From assembly GCF_000422905.1 (NCBI RefSeq), contig NZ_AUGY01000004.1, forward strand, positions 140,325-204,324: DNA of 64,000 nucleotides, in the 5' to 3' direction. Positions 27,743 through 37,026 of this stretch are shown piece after piece. The DNA is from Paenibacillus alginolyticus DSM 5050 = NBRC 15375. Lineage in GTDB: Bacteria > Bacillota > Bacilli > Paenibacillales > NBRC-103111. Position 1 is the first letter of the stretch. Each line of letters starts with the position of its first letter. A program made the position numbers and the translations under genes. A model generated the notes under the pieces. It saw only the letters and a program-made list of their open reading frames with translations. It was not told where the DNA came from and did no database searches.

Positions 27743-28013
27743 TTTCCTAACCTCCCCAAATCATCTCACTTCATTATTTCTCTTATGTATAGAATATCAA
27801 AATAGAGTATGTTATTGCAAAGGTAAAGAATTATCAAATGCCATAATCCTGTTACAATAATATGTGTGCACACCAAAATCAGGGAGGCTATGCTTACTAA
27901 AAAATTGATGCCACTTATTGCCTGAATGCACATCAACTGGGTGAGAATATTGTTGTTTTAACAGCACTAACCTTGGATTTTTCGAAAAATCTCATCAAAG
28001 GAGCCAGTCATCG

Positions 28014-30716
28014 ATGGATGTCGTTTACCAATTTGAAGAAGTAGCGAGACTTCCCTTGCCCGGGGATAACTGCGCCGTTGCGATTCAGCAACTGAACGCC
28101 GGTACCGTCATTCAGTATGAAGACCAAATCCTCACCTTGGATTACACGGTTATGGAAGGCCATCGATTTGCGGTGAAAGCGATTGCTTCTGGCGAAGATT
28201 TGCTTTCGTGGCATCTGCCTTTCGGCGTGGCGCTTAAGCCGATTCAGCCCGGCAACTATGTGATCAACGAAACAGTACGTGGAGCGCTCAGTGTGCGCCA
28301 GTTGACATTCGCAGTGCCGGCGGAGCCCAATTTCGCGGATCAAGTTTCTCCTTATATCCTTGACGAGGAGAACTTTCGGCCGGCTCAGGCATCGCCAGTT
28401 TATGAGGATACGCGCACATTCATGGGATACCGCCGCCATGAAGATCGCGGGGTTGGCACCCGGAACTACATCGTACTGCTCGGCACCACCTCGCATACGG
28501 GGAGCTACGTGAATGAGCTTGCCTCTCGTCTGCAAAGTGAATGGAAGAACGATTCGAATATAGACGGGTTCGTTCCCGTCGCTCATACGGAGGGCGGCAC
28601 AGAGAAGCCGAATAATGTGGACTTGCTGCTGCGGACGCTCTCAGGTTTCATGGTCAACCCGAACGTCGGAGCGGTATTGGTTGTCGATTATGGCAATGAA
28701 TCGGTCACGAACAAGATGGTAGAGGCTTATGCACGCGAGCATAACTATCCGATCGATGAAGTGCTGCATAAGTTCGTGTCGCTTACAGGCAGCTTTGAAG
28801 AGGAACTGGTTAAAGGTGAAGCGATAGTGCGGGAATGGCTGTCAACGGTTAACACGATGCAGCGGACGCCTGAATCCATCCGCCACTTGCGAATCGGCTT
28901 GCAGTGCGGCGGTTCGGACGCATTTTCCGGCGTATCCGCGAATCCGCTGCTCGGTTGGGTTTCAGAACAATTGGTGCGTTACGGCGGTGCGGCTAGTCTA
29001 GCCGAAACGGATGAATTGATTGGCGCGGAGCCCTATGTTCTGTCAAAAGTACGTAACGTGGAAACCGCGCGCAAATTTCTGGAACTTGTGAACCGATTTA
29101 AGGAGCGCACTTCCTGGCACGGCACAAGTGCGGAAGGTAACCCGTCAGGCGGCAACATGTACCGCGGTCTGTACAACATCTATCTGAAATCTATAGGCGC
29201 CGCTATGAAGAAAGATCCGACAACGCGAATCGATTACGCAACGGAGTACGGAGAGCTCATGAAGGATGGCGGCTACTATTTCATGGACAGCCCTGGCAAT
29301 GATCTGGAGAGCATCGCCGGACAGGTAGCCGCCGGTTGTAACATGATTTTCTTTACAACGGGAAATGGTTCGATTACCAACTTTCCGTATGTGCCTACGG
29401 TCAAGGTGGTCACGACAACTCGCCGCTTCCAATTGCTGTCGAACGATATGGATGTGAACGCGGGGCAGTATCTGGAAGGCAAGTCGATGGATGAGCTGGG
29501 CCAAGAGGTATTTGAGTTGGCGCTCCAAATTGCTTCTGGTCAGCGAAGCGTCGGCGAGAAAGCGGGTCATGCCCAAGTACAAATTTGGCGTAACTGGCAG
29601 CAGAACGATGCAAGTCGGCTGGAGTCGCTGCTTCATACTCCTGTACCGACAGGAGCTCCGATAGAAATTGAAGATAAGGCCGTCACGATAGCTAACTCGG
29701 TTCAATTTTCCTTTACTCGGCATCGCGATCGGCAGTCCAGTGACAATATCGGCTTAATTGTGCCGACAAGTCTTTGCGCCGGACAGGTAGCGGGCATGAT
29801 TACACGGCGCCTGAACGAGCAACGAGCAGGGCAGCCTGAGCTCTCTCGCTTTGTCACACTGGCGCACACGGAAGGCTGCGGCACCTCGGGGGGGCCAGCC
29901 GAATCACTGTTTGCCCGCACGATGATTGGCTATATTACGCATCCGATGGTGAAGCATTGTTTGCTGCTGGAGCATGGCTGTGAGAAAACGCATAACGACT
30001 ACATGCGCCATCAGATGGATGTGATGGGTGTCGATGCGAGCCGTCTTGGTTATGCCAGCATCCAGCTCGACGGCGGAATTGCCAAGGTGAGTGAAAAGGT
30101 TGAGGCCTGGTTCGCCGATCGATTGGTTGCGGCCGATCCTGCGGAGAAGGTGACGGTCGGTCTGGAAGGGCTGCGCATCGGGATCGTAAGCGTTGGTGCC
30201 ATTAACAAAGATGCCGGCGAGCAGCTGGGGCTACTAACCAAGATGATTGTCGGGGCCGGAGGCTTGGTCGTCGTTCCTGAGAACAGCGGATTACTTGCCG
30301 AGAATGCGTTCCGTCAGCATCTATTTAGCACGTCTCAAGTTCGGCCGTCTATTGCCTATGGAGAACACGTCCGCCGAAACGGTTTCCACATTATGGAGAC
30401 TCCAACAACGCATGGGGTGGAGACGATCACAGGACTCGCCGCCACAGGTGTGGAATTAATAATCGCGCTGATCGGTGATCGTCCGATGCAGACGCATCCT
30501 TTCGTCCCAATGCTGCAAGTGACGCCGGAACAGGCCGTGCTGCATAAACATAAGCAAGATGTCGATTTGGTACTCGAGGGCAACCCGGGCATATGGGTGA
30601 ATCATATTCTTGAGCGAAGCAAAGAAATTTTGGAACATTCTTATGTACCGCGTCTCTATCAGAAAGGAAATATCGATTTTCAAATGACACGAGGCTTTTT
30701 GGGTGTGTCGTTATAA
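28014..30716 (+). CDS. UxaA/GarD-family sugar-acid dehydratase, long form
   Basis: This 900-residue protein opens with a SAF/UxaA N-terminal domain (about 10-85, DNCAVAIQQLNAGT), followed by the UxaA body (about 135-530, GYRRHEDRGVGTRNYIVLL, GLQCGGSDAFSGVSANP). A further region (about 555-890, VPTSLCAGQVAGM, LAHTEGCGTSGG, GCEKTHNDYMR) resembles the same catalytic core again. Ordinary altronate/galactarate dehydratases are about 500 residues, so this is a long or duplicated form. By family it dehydrates an aldonate or aldarate to a 2-keto-3-deoxy acid with a metal cofactor. AAAGGAG precedes the ATG. The reductase downstream suggests an oxidise-then-dehydrate sugar route (inference). Confidence 0.82.
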   Translation: MDVVYQFEEVARLPLPGDNCAVAIQQLNAGTVIQYEDQILTLDYTVMEGHRFAVKAIASGEDLLSWHLPFGVALKPIQPGNYVINETVRGALSVRQLTFAVPAEPNFADQVSPYILDEENFRPAQASPVYEDTRTFMGYRRHEDRGVGTRNYIVLLGTTSHTGSYVNELASRLQSEWKNDSNIDGFVPVAHTEGGTEKPNNVDLLLRTLSGFMVNPNVGAVLVVDYGNESVTNKMVEAYAREHNYPIDEVLHKFVSLTGSFEEELVKGEAIVREWLSTVNTMQRTPESIRHLRIGLQCGGSDAFSGVSANPLLGWVSEQLVRYGGAASLAETDELIGAEPYVLSKVRNVETARKFLELVNRFKERTSWHGTSAEGNPSGGNMYRGLYNIYLKSIGAAMKKDPTTRIDYATEYGELMKDGGYYFMDSPGNDLESIAGQVAAGCNMIFFTTGNGSITNFPYVPTVKVVTTTRRFQLLSNDMDVNAGQYLEGKSMDELGQEVFELALQIASGQRSVGEKAGHAQVQIWRNWQQNDASRLESLLHTPVPTGAPIEIEDKAVTIANSVQFSFTRHRDRQSSDNIGLIVPTSLCAGQVAGMITRRLNEQRAGQPELSRFVTLAHTEGCGTSGGPAESLFARTMIGYITHPMVKHCLLLEHGCEKTHNDYMRHQMDVMGVDASRLGYASIQLDGGIAKVSEKVEAWFADRLVAADPAEKVTVGLEGLRIGIVSVGAINKDAGEQLGLLTKMIVGAGGLVVVPENSGLLAENAFRQHLFSTSQVRPSIAYGEHVRRNGFHIMETPTTHGVETITGLAATGVELIIALIGDRPMQTHPFVPMLQVTPEQAVLHKHKQDVDLVLEGNPGIWVNHILERSKEILEHSYVPRLYQKGNIDFQMTRGFLGVSL

Positions 30717-30748
30717 TGCAGACAATATCAGAAAGCGAGGAACACTCC

Positions 30749-31714
30749 ATGACGAACGCATTATTATCCCAACGGCTGCTTGGCAGTACTGGCCTACTCA
30801 TATCACCGCTATGTATTGGAGCCGCTCCGCTCGGGGATATGCCGGAGACCTTTCAATATAGCACGTCGGAAGAACAGGCATTGGTAACGTTGCGCACCGC
30901 CTTCGAAAGCCCAATCAACTTTCTGGATACGGCTGCGGCATACGGCGAAGGCGAGAGCGAACGGCGAATCGGTAAGGCCATTCATGCGAATGGTGGTCTT
31001 CCCGCAGGTTACGTGTTGGCAACCAAAGCCGATCGCGACTTTATGACCGGAGACTTCAGCGGCGAACAGATCAAACGTTCCATCGAAGGAAGCCTCGAAC
31101 GCTTAGGACTTGATCGTCTGCAATACGTTTACATCCACGATCCTGAACATACCACCTTCGAAAATGTGATGGGATCCGGCGGACCGTTAGAAGTACTGCA
31201 AAAGTTTCAAAAGCAGGGAGTCATCGATCACATCGGCATATCCGGCGGACCGATCGATATGCTCATTCGTTATGTCGAAACGGGAGAATTCAGTGCGGTT
31301 GAAACTCATAATCGATATACGCTGCTCAATCGGGCTGCCGAACCTTTGCTTGATGTCGCGAGTCGTATGGGCGTGGCGGTTATTAACGCCGCTCCTTATG
31401 GCAGTGGCATATTGGCCAAAGGTCCGGAAGCATACGCACGTTATGCCTATAGCGAAGCTCCGCCACTCGTATTGGAGAGAGCGCGTATGTTCGCCAAGGT
31501 TTGCCTGGAATTCGATGTTCCGCTTGCCGCCGCAGCACTTCAATTTTCGCTTCGCGACCCGCGGATCGCTAGTACGGTCGTCGGCATGAGTAAACCGGAA
31601 CGGGTAGCCCAGACGTTGGAGCTCGCGAATTACCCGATTGCCCCTGAGCTATGGCCGGCGCTTGATGCCTTTGGCTATGATACGGAAGATCCCGAAGAGA
31701 ATCGATTTGCTTAG
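30749..31714 (+). CDS. Aldo/keto reductase (aldose dehydrogenase-like)
   Basis: This 321-residue AKR-superfamily oxidoreductase has the tetrad residues Asp and Tyr in NFLDTAAAYGEGESE, Lys in LATKAD and His in YVYIHDPEH, with NADP-site residues near STVVGMSKPE. An in-frame ATG at 30716 overlaps the previous stop; GCGAGG before 30749 favours the later start. It resembles D-threo-aldose 1-dehydrogenase/L-fucose dehydrogenase types. With the UxaA-like dehydratase it could oxidise a free aldose to a lactone, the first step of a non-phosphorylating pathway (inference). Confidence 0.85.
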   Translation: MTNALLSQRLLGSTGLLISPLCIGAAPLGDMPETFQYSTSEEQALVTLRTAFESPINFLDTAAAYGEGESERRIGKAIHANGGLPAGYVLATKADRDFMTGDFSGEQIKRSIEGSLERLGLDRLQYVYIHDPEHTTFENVMGSGGPLEVLQKFQKQGVIDHIGISGGPIDMLIRYVETGEFSAVETHNRYTLLNRAAEPLLDVASRMGVAVINAAPYGSGILAKGPEAYARYAYSEAPPLVLERARMFAKVCLEFDVPLAAAALQFSLRDPRIASTVVGMSKPERVAQTLELANYPIAPELWPALDAFGYDTEDPEENRFA

Positions 31715-31770
31715 TGGGTGGGGGTAGATCATGGTCATCGAGATCGATTCGTGACCGAGCTGCCTTGGTG
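31711..31770 (-). pseudogene. Tyrosine recombinase C-terminal scrap
   Basis: On the minus strand one frame reads RQLGHESISMTMIYPHPLS, which resembles the LGHxSIxMTxxYxH end of tyrosine recombinases, including the nucleophile Tyr. Only about 20 residues remain, so chance is possible. Confidence 0.4.
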
Positions 31771-31791
31771 ATTCATTAACTTGGAACAATA

Positions 31792-31831
31792 ATCTCGTCC
31801 CTAAGAGAATGTCTTTGGGGCGGGATTTTTT
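31792..31831 (+). terminator. Terminator after the aldo/keto reductase
   Basis: ATCTCGTCCC pairs with GGGGCGGGAT (G-U wobbles) over an A/G-rich loop, followed by TTTTTT. Apart from this and the recombinase scrap, the 418 bp from 31715 to 32132 hold only the lut control region. Confidence 0.75.
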
Positions 31832-32088
31832 AGTTGCTATAAAAAGATGATTTACACTGGAATTAACTTGGACGCAGTCGTAACCGGACAGTCCACAAAA
31901 AACCAATAATGCAAGAGCTTTTGCTTACCCGATTAATTCCCTGCCAGTTATCATTCGAAGCTGAGGATAAGTATAGTGGCATAGTTAAATCACAATTTCT
32001 GGGTATTTGCTATCCATCTTAAATTCTTGCATCACAAGTGCGAAAGAATAAGCCTTTCAAAGTACAGTGCTTTATGTTAGTATCAACA

Positions 32089-32097
32089 TGTCTGACA
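32089..32097 (+). promoter_or_regulatory. Possible LutR operator
   Basis: TGTCTGACA is a palindrome of the FadR form (GTCnGAC) 35 bp before the lutA start. The downstream GntR/FCD gene is the natural partner. The site is short and untested. Confidence 0.35.
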
Positions 32098-32132
32098 ACC
32101 TGATATCTAATTTTTTAGAAGGGGTGCATTTT

Positions 32133-32861
32133 ATGAAAATATCGTTATTCATTACCTGCTTAAGTGACGCTTTATACCCGAAAGTCGGAGAGGCGATATC
32201 TCGAATTTTGAGCGATCACGGCATTTTGCTGCATTTCCCGACCATTCAAACTTGCTGCGGGCAGCCTGCTTACAACAGCGGCTACTGGGAGGAAGCAAGG
32301 GCAACGGCGAAAACAATTCTTGCTGCTTTTGAAGATAGCGACTTCGTCATCTCGGCCTCAGGATCTTGTACGTATATGATTCATCACTATGCGAATCTCT
32401 TCAAGGATGATCCAGAAATGCAGGACAGAGCCTTGCAATTACAGAACAAAACATATGAGTTCACGCAGTTTCTCGTAGGTGTACTTGGTATAACTGATCT
32501 TGGAGCGAGGTTTCCGCATAAAGTTACGTATCATCCCTCCTGCCACGGCAGCAGGCTTCTTGGTGTGAAGGAAGAACCGCTGGCTTTGCTGCGGCAGGTA
32601 AAGGAGTTAGAGCTGGTGCCTCTTCCTTTTGCAGAGGATTGCTGTGGATTTGGAGGAACTTTTGCTGTGAAAATGTCGGATATATCCGGGGCCATGGTGA
32701 ATGAAAAAGTCGATCATGTGAAGGAAACGGAAGCGGAGGTGCTTGTCGGCCTGGATATGGCCTGTCTGATGAACATTGCCGGCAATCTGCGATTCCGAAA
32801 TGAACCAGTCAAGGTTATGCATCTGGCAGAACTGTTATATGAAGGGGTGAAAAGGGCATGA
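32133..32861 (+). CDS. lutA: Lactate utilization protein A, CCG-type iron-sulfur subunit
   Basis: This 242-residue protein is close to B. subtilis LutA in length. It carries two CCG cysteine-rich motifs (CCGQPAYNSGYW, CCGFGGTFAVKMSD) that bind an iron-sulfur cluster. It works with LutB and LutC in cytoplasmic oxidation of L-lactate to pyruvate. The frame is open from 32067, but AGAAGGGGTG before the ATG at 32133 marks the start. It overlaps lutB by 4 bp. Confidence 0.93.
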   Translation: MKISLFITCLSDALYPKVGEAISRILSDHGILLHFPTIQTCCGQPAYNSGYWEEARATAKTILAAFEDSDFVISASGSCTYMIHHYANLFKDDPEMQDRALQLQNKTYEFTQFLVGVLGITDLGARFPHKVTYHPSCHGSRLLGVKEEPLALLRQVKELELVPLPFAEDCCGFGGTFAVKMSDISGAMVNEKVDHVKETEAEVLVGLDMACLMNIAGNLRFRNEPVKVMHLAELLYEGVKRA

Positions 32862-34372
32862 GTCAAAAAGAAGCTGCAGGGAAGACGGTCAAGGAGCGGG
32901 CAGATCAGGCGCTGAACGACGAGTTCCTTCGCAAAGCGGTTATGTTTACGACAGAACGGCTGCGGAACGGTAAACTTAAAGCCGCGGAAGAACACGGGAA
33001 CTGGGAGGAATGGCGTGAAAGAGGCAGGCAAATTCGGCTGCATACCATCGCCCACCTGGATTATTACTTACATACGTTTGTTGAAAATGCTCGAGAGAAC
33101 GGTGTCCATGTTCATTTTGCCGAGACGGCCGATGATGCTGTGAAGCTATCCTTGACCATCGCCAAAGAGAAAGCGGCCCGGACCGTCGTTAAGTCCAAAT
33201 CCATGGTTACAGAGGAGCTGCATTTGAATCAGGCGCTTGCCTCTATTGGCGTTGAGGCCATTGAAACGGATTTAGGCGAATATATTATTCAATTGGCCGA
33301 TGAAACGCCCTCCCATATCATCATTCCGGCGATTCACAAAAACCGGTATCAGATTGCTGACTTATTATCCAAGGAAGCAGGGGAGACCTTACCGCCCGAT
33401 ACGACGATATTGGCAGGATTTGTTCGCAGAAAACTGCGGGAAAAATTTCTGGAGGCGGATATTGGCATCACGGGCTGCAACTTTGCTATCGCGGAAAGCG
33501 GGTCTATTGTTCTGTTTGAAAATGAAGGCAACGCGCGTATGGTTTCCACCGTGCCCAAGACACAAATAACACTCATGGGCATGGAACGGATTATACCAAG
33601 TTGGATGGATTTGGAGGTCATGGCGACACTGCTGCCGCGTTCGGCTACCGGCCAGAAGCTGACCGTCTACATGTCCGGAATTACAGGACCGCGGCGTGGG
33701 CCCGATGCAGATGGTCCGGAGGAGATGCATATTATCATCGTCGACAACGGGCGCTCTTTGCAGCTTGGTGATCCGGAATTTCAGGAGCTTCTCAATTGCA
33801 TCCGCTGCGGGGCCTGTCTGAATGCATGCCCCGTTTATCGTCATATTGGCGGTCACGCCTATGGGGGCACCTACAGCGGCCCGATTGGGGCGGTGTTAAC
33901 TCCAGCGCTCCAGAAGAACACAGCGGATTGGGACGACATTGCCAATGCTTCCAGTCTTTGCGGCGCTTGTTACGAAGCTTGTCCTGTGAAAATACCGCTC
34001 CACGATATGCTTGTCGCACTGCGTCGGCGCAAAGTGGAGCAGGGGCATGGCGACAAACTTGAACAAGCCGGGATGAAAGGCTTCGCAGCCATCCTGGGCA
34101 GCGCAAAGCGATTTAATACCGTATTGAAACTGGCACGTATCGGCCAGAAGATGGTCGTTCGCGATCAAGGTATTCGACTGCGTGTAGGGCCATTAAAAGG
34201 ATGGAATACGTATCGAGTTGCACCTAGTCTGCCTAAAGCTTCTTTTCGAGACAGCTGGGGCACGCTTGAACACCAAATACGTCAAGAATTTAAAGGAATC
34301 GACCCAGTTTTGCACAATCGTATGCAGGATGCGTTGACAAAGAGAAAAAACCAAGGAGGACATCAAGGATGA
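32858..34372 (+). CDS. lutB: Lactate utilization protein B, LUD/ferredoxin subunit
   Basis: This 504-residue protein has an N-terminal LUD domain (about 60-300, with GCNFAIAESGSIVL) and two 4Fe-4S motifs: Cys314-x2-Cys317-x2-Cys320-x3-Cys324-Pro and Cys368-x2-Cys371-x3-Cys375-Pro. It is the electron-transfer core of the LutABC lactate oxidation complex. ATGA overlaps on both sides join it to lutA and lutC. Confidence 0.94.
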   Translation: MSQKEAAGKTVKERADQALNDEFLRKAVMFTTERLRNGKLKAAEEHGNWEEWRERGRQIRLHTIAHLDYYLHTFVENARENGVHVHFAETADDAVKLSLTIAKEKAARTVVKSKSMVTEELHLNQALASIGVEAIETDLGEYIIQLADETPSHIIIPAIHKNRYQIADLLSKEAGETLPPDTTILAGFVRRKLREKFLEADIGITGCNFAIAESGSIVLFENEGNARMVSTVPKTQITLMGMERIIPSWMDLEVMATLLPRSATGQKLTVYMSGITGPRRGPDADGPEEMHIIIVDNGRSLQLGDPEFQELLNCIRCGACLNACPVYRHIGGHAYGGTYSGPIGAVLTPALQKNTADWDDIANASSLCGACYEACPVKIPLHDMLVALRRRKVEQGHGDKLEQAGMKGFAAILGSAKRFNTVLKLARIGQKMVVRDQGIRLRVGPLKGWNTYRVAPSLPKASFRDSWGTLEHQIRQEFKGIDPVLHNRMQDALTKRKNQGGHQG

Positions 34373-35094
34373 GTGAGCGCAGTCAAGCATGGCTGGCACA
34401 ATTGGACTCTCAGTCAGCTAAGGAACAAGAACGGTTTATGAATGCCATTGCCAGTAAGCTGGGACGAGCAAGAGTCATAGAGAAGCCCGTGCATCCCAAT
34501 CGGGGAGCACCGGATTTCTGGCATAAATTCGAATTGCCGTTGGATGAGAGAATTGAGCAGTTTACGATGAATTTTCAAGCGGCAGGAGGTTATGTCGTTA
34601 GGCTTGCTTCGATGGAGAAAGCGAAATTAGCGATAATCGATATCGTGCAATCATTAGGCGTTAACCGGATTATCCATCAGGATCAACCTGAGCTGAATGC
34701 CCTTCATCTTAGCGATGTGTTATCGGAAGCGCAGATTTCCGCGTGGAATACGGACAGTCGGGAAAGCTGGAAAGCCGCAGCTGCCGCGGCCGACCTTGGC
34801 ATCGTTCTTGCAGATGCAGCAGCGGCTTACACCGGATCGCTAACTGTGTTATCATCAAAGGAAAAGGGAAGATCGGTTAGTCTGCTTCCTACATCTTTGA
34901 TCGTCATTCTTCCTGTGGAACGGCTGAAGACCCGACTAGGGGAGATTCTGATTCAATTCGATCAATCGGCAAGGAAGGATCTTCCCGCTGGCATTCACTT
35001 TATTTCAGGTCCTAGCCGCTCGGCGGATATTGAGAACGATTTAACCATAGGCGTTCATGGCCCTGGTATCGTGCATGTGCTAATCATCGGGTAA
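34369..35094 (+). CDS. lutC: Lactate utilization protein C
   Basis: This 241-residue LUD-domain protein has IVLADAAAAYTGSLTVL, SLLPTSLIVILPVERL and the closing SGPSRSADIENDLTIGVHGPG, typical of LutC. It is the third subunit for lactate oxidation. It overlaps lutB by 4 bp and is followed 13 bp later by the regulator. Confidence 0.93.
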   Translation: MSERSQAWLAQLDSQSAKEQERFMNAIASKLGRARVIEKPVHPNRGAPDFWHKFELPLDERIEQFTMNFQAAGGYVVRLASMEKAKLAIIDIVQSLGVNRIIHQDQPELNALHLSDVLSEAQISAWNTDSRESWKAAAAAADLGIVLADAAAAYTGSLTVLSSKEKGRSVSLLPTSLIVILPVERLKTRLGEILIQFDQSARKDLPAGIHFISGPSRSADIENDLTIGVHGPGIVHVLIIG

Positions 35095-35107
35095 AAGAGG
35101 TTATAGC

Positions 35108-35815
35108 ATGGAAGTCAATAAGCTGCTCAAACGCAATCATTATGACGAAATGGCTGATCAAATTAAGCAAATGATTCTGCAGGGACAACTCCAAACAGGC
35201 GATAAACTCCCGTCTACGAAAGAACTGTCCGAGCGATTTGGAGTTGGACGTTCCACGGCGCGTGAAGCACTCAGTGCGTTAAAAGCCATGGGACTTATCG
35301 AAATCCGGCAGGGAGGCGGCTGCAGAGTGATCAGCCAAGTGCCTACCGAGGTCTTATTGCCGGAGATGGCTTCCTTGCGGATGAATCGAACGACGCTGCT
35401 TGAATTAATGGAAGTCAGACAATCCCTAGAGGTGTCGATTGCCGCGATTGCCGCCAAGAATAGAACAGAGCAGGATTTGCATCAGCTTCATCTCGTTCTG
35501 AACGAAATGGTAAGCGCTGTAGGTAATGATATTGAAGGCGAGAGAACGGATGTATCCTTCCATGTGATGCTGGTTCAAGCCACTCATAATGCCATTATGG
35601 AACGAACCTGTCAATCCATCATGAAGCCGATGGAATCGATGATCCGGGATATTCGCCGAGCTGAATTGTACGCCAATCAGGATGTGGCCATTCAGCTTTT
35701 GAAAGAACATACACGGATTTACGAGGCTATTCGCAGGGGGGATCAAGAGCAGGCATCTCAAGCGATGAGATCGCATTTGGAGCATGTGGAAAGCATCTTG
35801 GTCAAATATATTTGA
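35108..35815 (+). CDS. lutR: GntR/FadR-family regulator of lactate utilization
   Basis: This 235-residue regulator has an N-terminal winged HTH (LSERFGVGRSTAREALSALKAMG) and a C-terminal FCD domain (about 95-225). In B. subtilis, LutR represses lutABC and is relieved by lactate. Here the gene is the last of the lut operon, so repressor and target are made together. AAGAGG lies before the ATG. Confidence 0.88.
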   Translation: MEVNKLLKRNHYDEMADQIKQMILQGQLQTGDKLPSTKELSERFGVGRSTAREALSALKAMGLIEIRQGGGCRVISQVPTEVLLPEMASLRMNRTTLLELMEVRQSLEVSIAAIAAKNRTEQDLHQLHLVLNEMVSAVGNDIEGERTDVSFHVMLVQATHNAIMERTCQSIMKPMESMIRDIRRAELYANQDVAIQLLKEHTRIYEAIRRGDQEQASQAMRSHLEHVESILVKYI

Positions 35816-35881
35816 CACTTAGTACTGTGAGGGATAGTCATGGAAAGAAAGTATTGGGTTCCAACTCTAGAACGGGCGAAC

Positions 35882-36078
35882 AATGTGCTTCTGGAGCTTG
35901 CGGGGCAATCAACGAAGTGACGGTAGCTTTTACGATGAGCGCTTTTACATTTGAAGGCGGGAGATCGCTCAAGCTGATGGGTTCCCTTGGTCAAATCAGA
36001 GCGGACATGGAAAGGAATGAAATCGAGGTCACGAGCTTTGTGACAAGAGAGATGGGAGCATTACGGGAAGTTCGTTGA
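35882..36078 (+). pseudogene. Gfo/Idh/MocA oxidoreductase C-terminal remnant
   Basis: The frame reads VTVAFTMSAFTFEGGRSLKL followed by MGSLGQIRADMERNEIEV, matching the C-terminal sheet of NAD-dependent sugar oxidoreductases. No start, Rossmann domain or active-site part is present. The DNA from 36079 to 36367 holds no recognisable gene. Confidence 0.6.
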
Positions 36079-36367
36079 TTATTGTTTCCATTTCGCAAAA
36101 CAGACTTATGGTGCTCCGCTTGAGAAAAGCATCGAATTGATTCAGAAAAGCGGCGGCTCTGCTGTGAGAGATTGGATTTGAAAGTGTCTGGCGGAACGGA
36201 CTGGCATGGTATGGCTCGTCTGAAAAATCCTTTATATTTTGTCGGAAATATTCGCATCGTTTGATTTTGTTGCTGTAGGCTGTTTGCAAGGGTATTAACG
36301 CCGTTGCAAGCAGTTTTTTCATTTTTGCGGATGCATCATCAATCAGACGTAGTACTATTTGAAGGAA

Positions 36368-36896
36368 TTTACGTTGCTTCGTGTTCACAACCTCAAAAAA
36401 TTCGACAATACGGGGGAAGATCTCGAGGATTTGATCTCGATCGGGTCGATCGGATTGATAAAGGCGATCGAGTCGTTTTCGCCGAACAAAGGGACCAAGC
36501 TCGGACGTTCGCGGCTCGCTGTATTGAGAACGAGATCCTTATGCATCTGCGTTCACTGAAGAAAACGCGTAAAGATGTGTTTTGCATGATCCCATCGGAA
36601 CAGACAAATAGGGGAATGAAATTACGCTCATCGACATTCTCGGTACGGAAGCTGATGACGTAGTGGATAAGGTGCAGCTCAAGATAGAGAAGAACAAAAT
36701 ATATCGGAACTTGGAGATTTTGGACGATCGCGAGAAAGAAGTCGTCGTCGGCCGGTTTGGGCTGGAGCTGGGAGGGGAAGAGCGAACGCAGCGGGAGATT
36801 GCGAAGGAGTTCGGCATCAGTCGCTCCTATGTGTCGCGGATTGAGAAGCGGGCGCTTATGAAGCTGTATCATGAGTTTTATAAAGCGAAGCGGTAA
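36368..36896 (+). pseudogene. sigK fragment, copy 2 (runs to the gene end)
   Basis: Begins at the same point as the other copies (TTTACGTTGCTTCG) and continues through sigma-K region 2 to the true C-terminus ([20 protein letters not shown], then [14 protein letters not shown]). Small deletions at CTCGGACG and GTGTTTTGC shift the frame, and AAATAG puts in a stop. The region 4 HTH is readable from 36663 as a 77-residue open frame (GTG start), but the whole is clearly dead. Confidence 0.88.
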
Positions 36897-36956
36897 GATT
36901 ACAAATCGGATACTTCATTTATTTGGACTCTGTGCAAGTAATGGAGGTGTAGGTTA

Positions 36957-37026
36957 TGTCATTAATCCATATTGAAAAAGCCAGTAAATACTATACGATG
37001 GGCGAGGAAATGATGCCTACCTGGTA
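36957..37026 (+). pseudogene. MacB-type ABC exporter ATPase, first 20 codons
   Basis: The start reads MSLIHIEKASKYYTMGEE, the usual N-terminus of MacB/LolD-type export ATPases, preceded by GGAGGT. It then runs at once into a solute-binding-protein sequence and stops, so it is a deletion scrap. Confidence 0.55.

Noticed and set aside
35816..36663. The hypothesis that sigK copy 2 is a working sigma factor.
   Set aside because: It lacks the 5' third, has two frame-changing deletions and an in-frame TAG.
36663..36896. A 77-codon frame with the complete sigma region 4 HTH, possibly a stand-alone DNA-binding protein.
   Set aside because: It is the tail of the decayed sigK copy, with no ribosome site before its GTG start; kept as part of the pseudogene.
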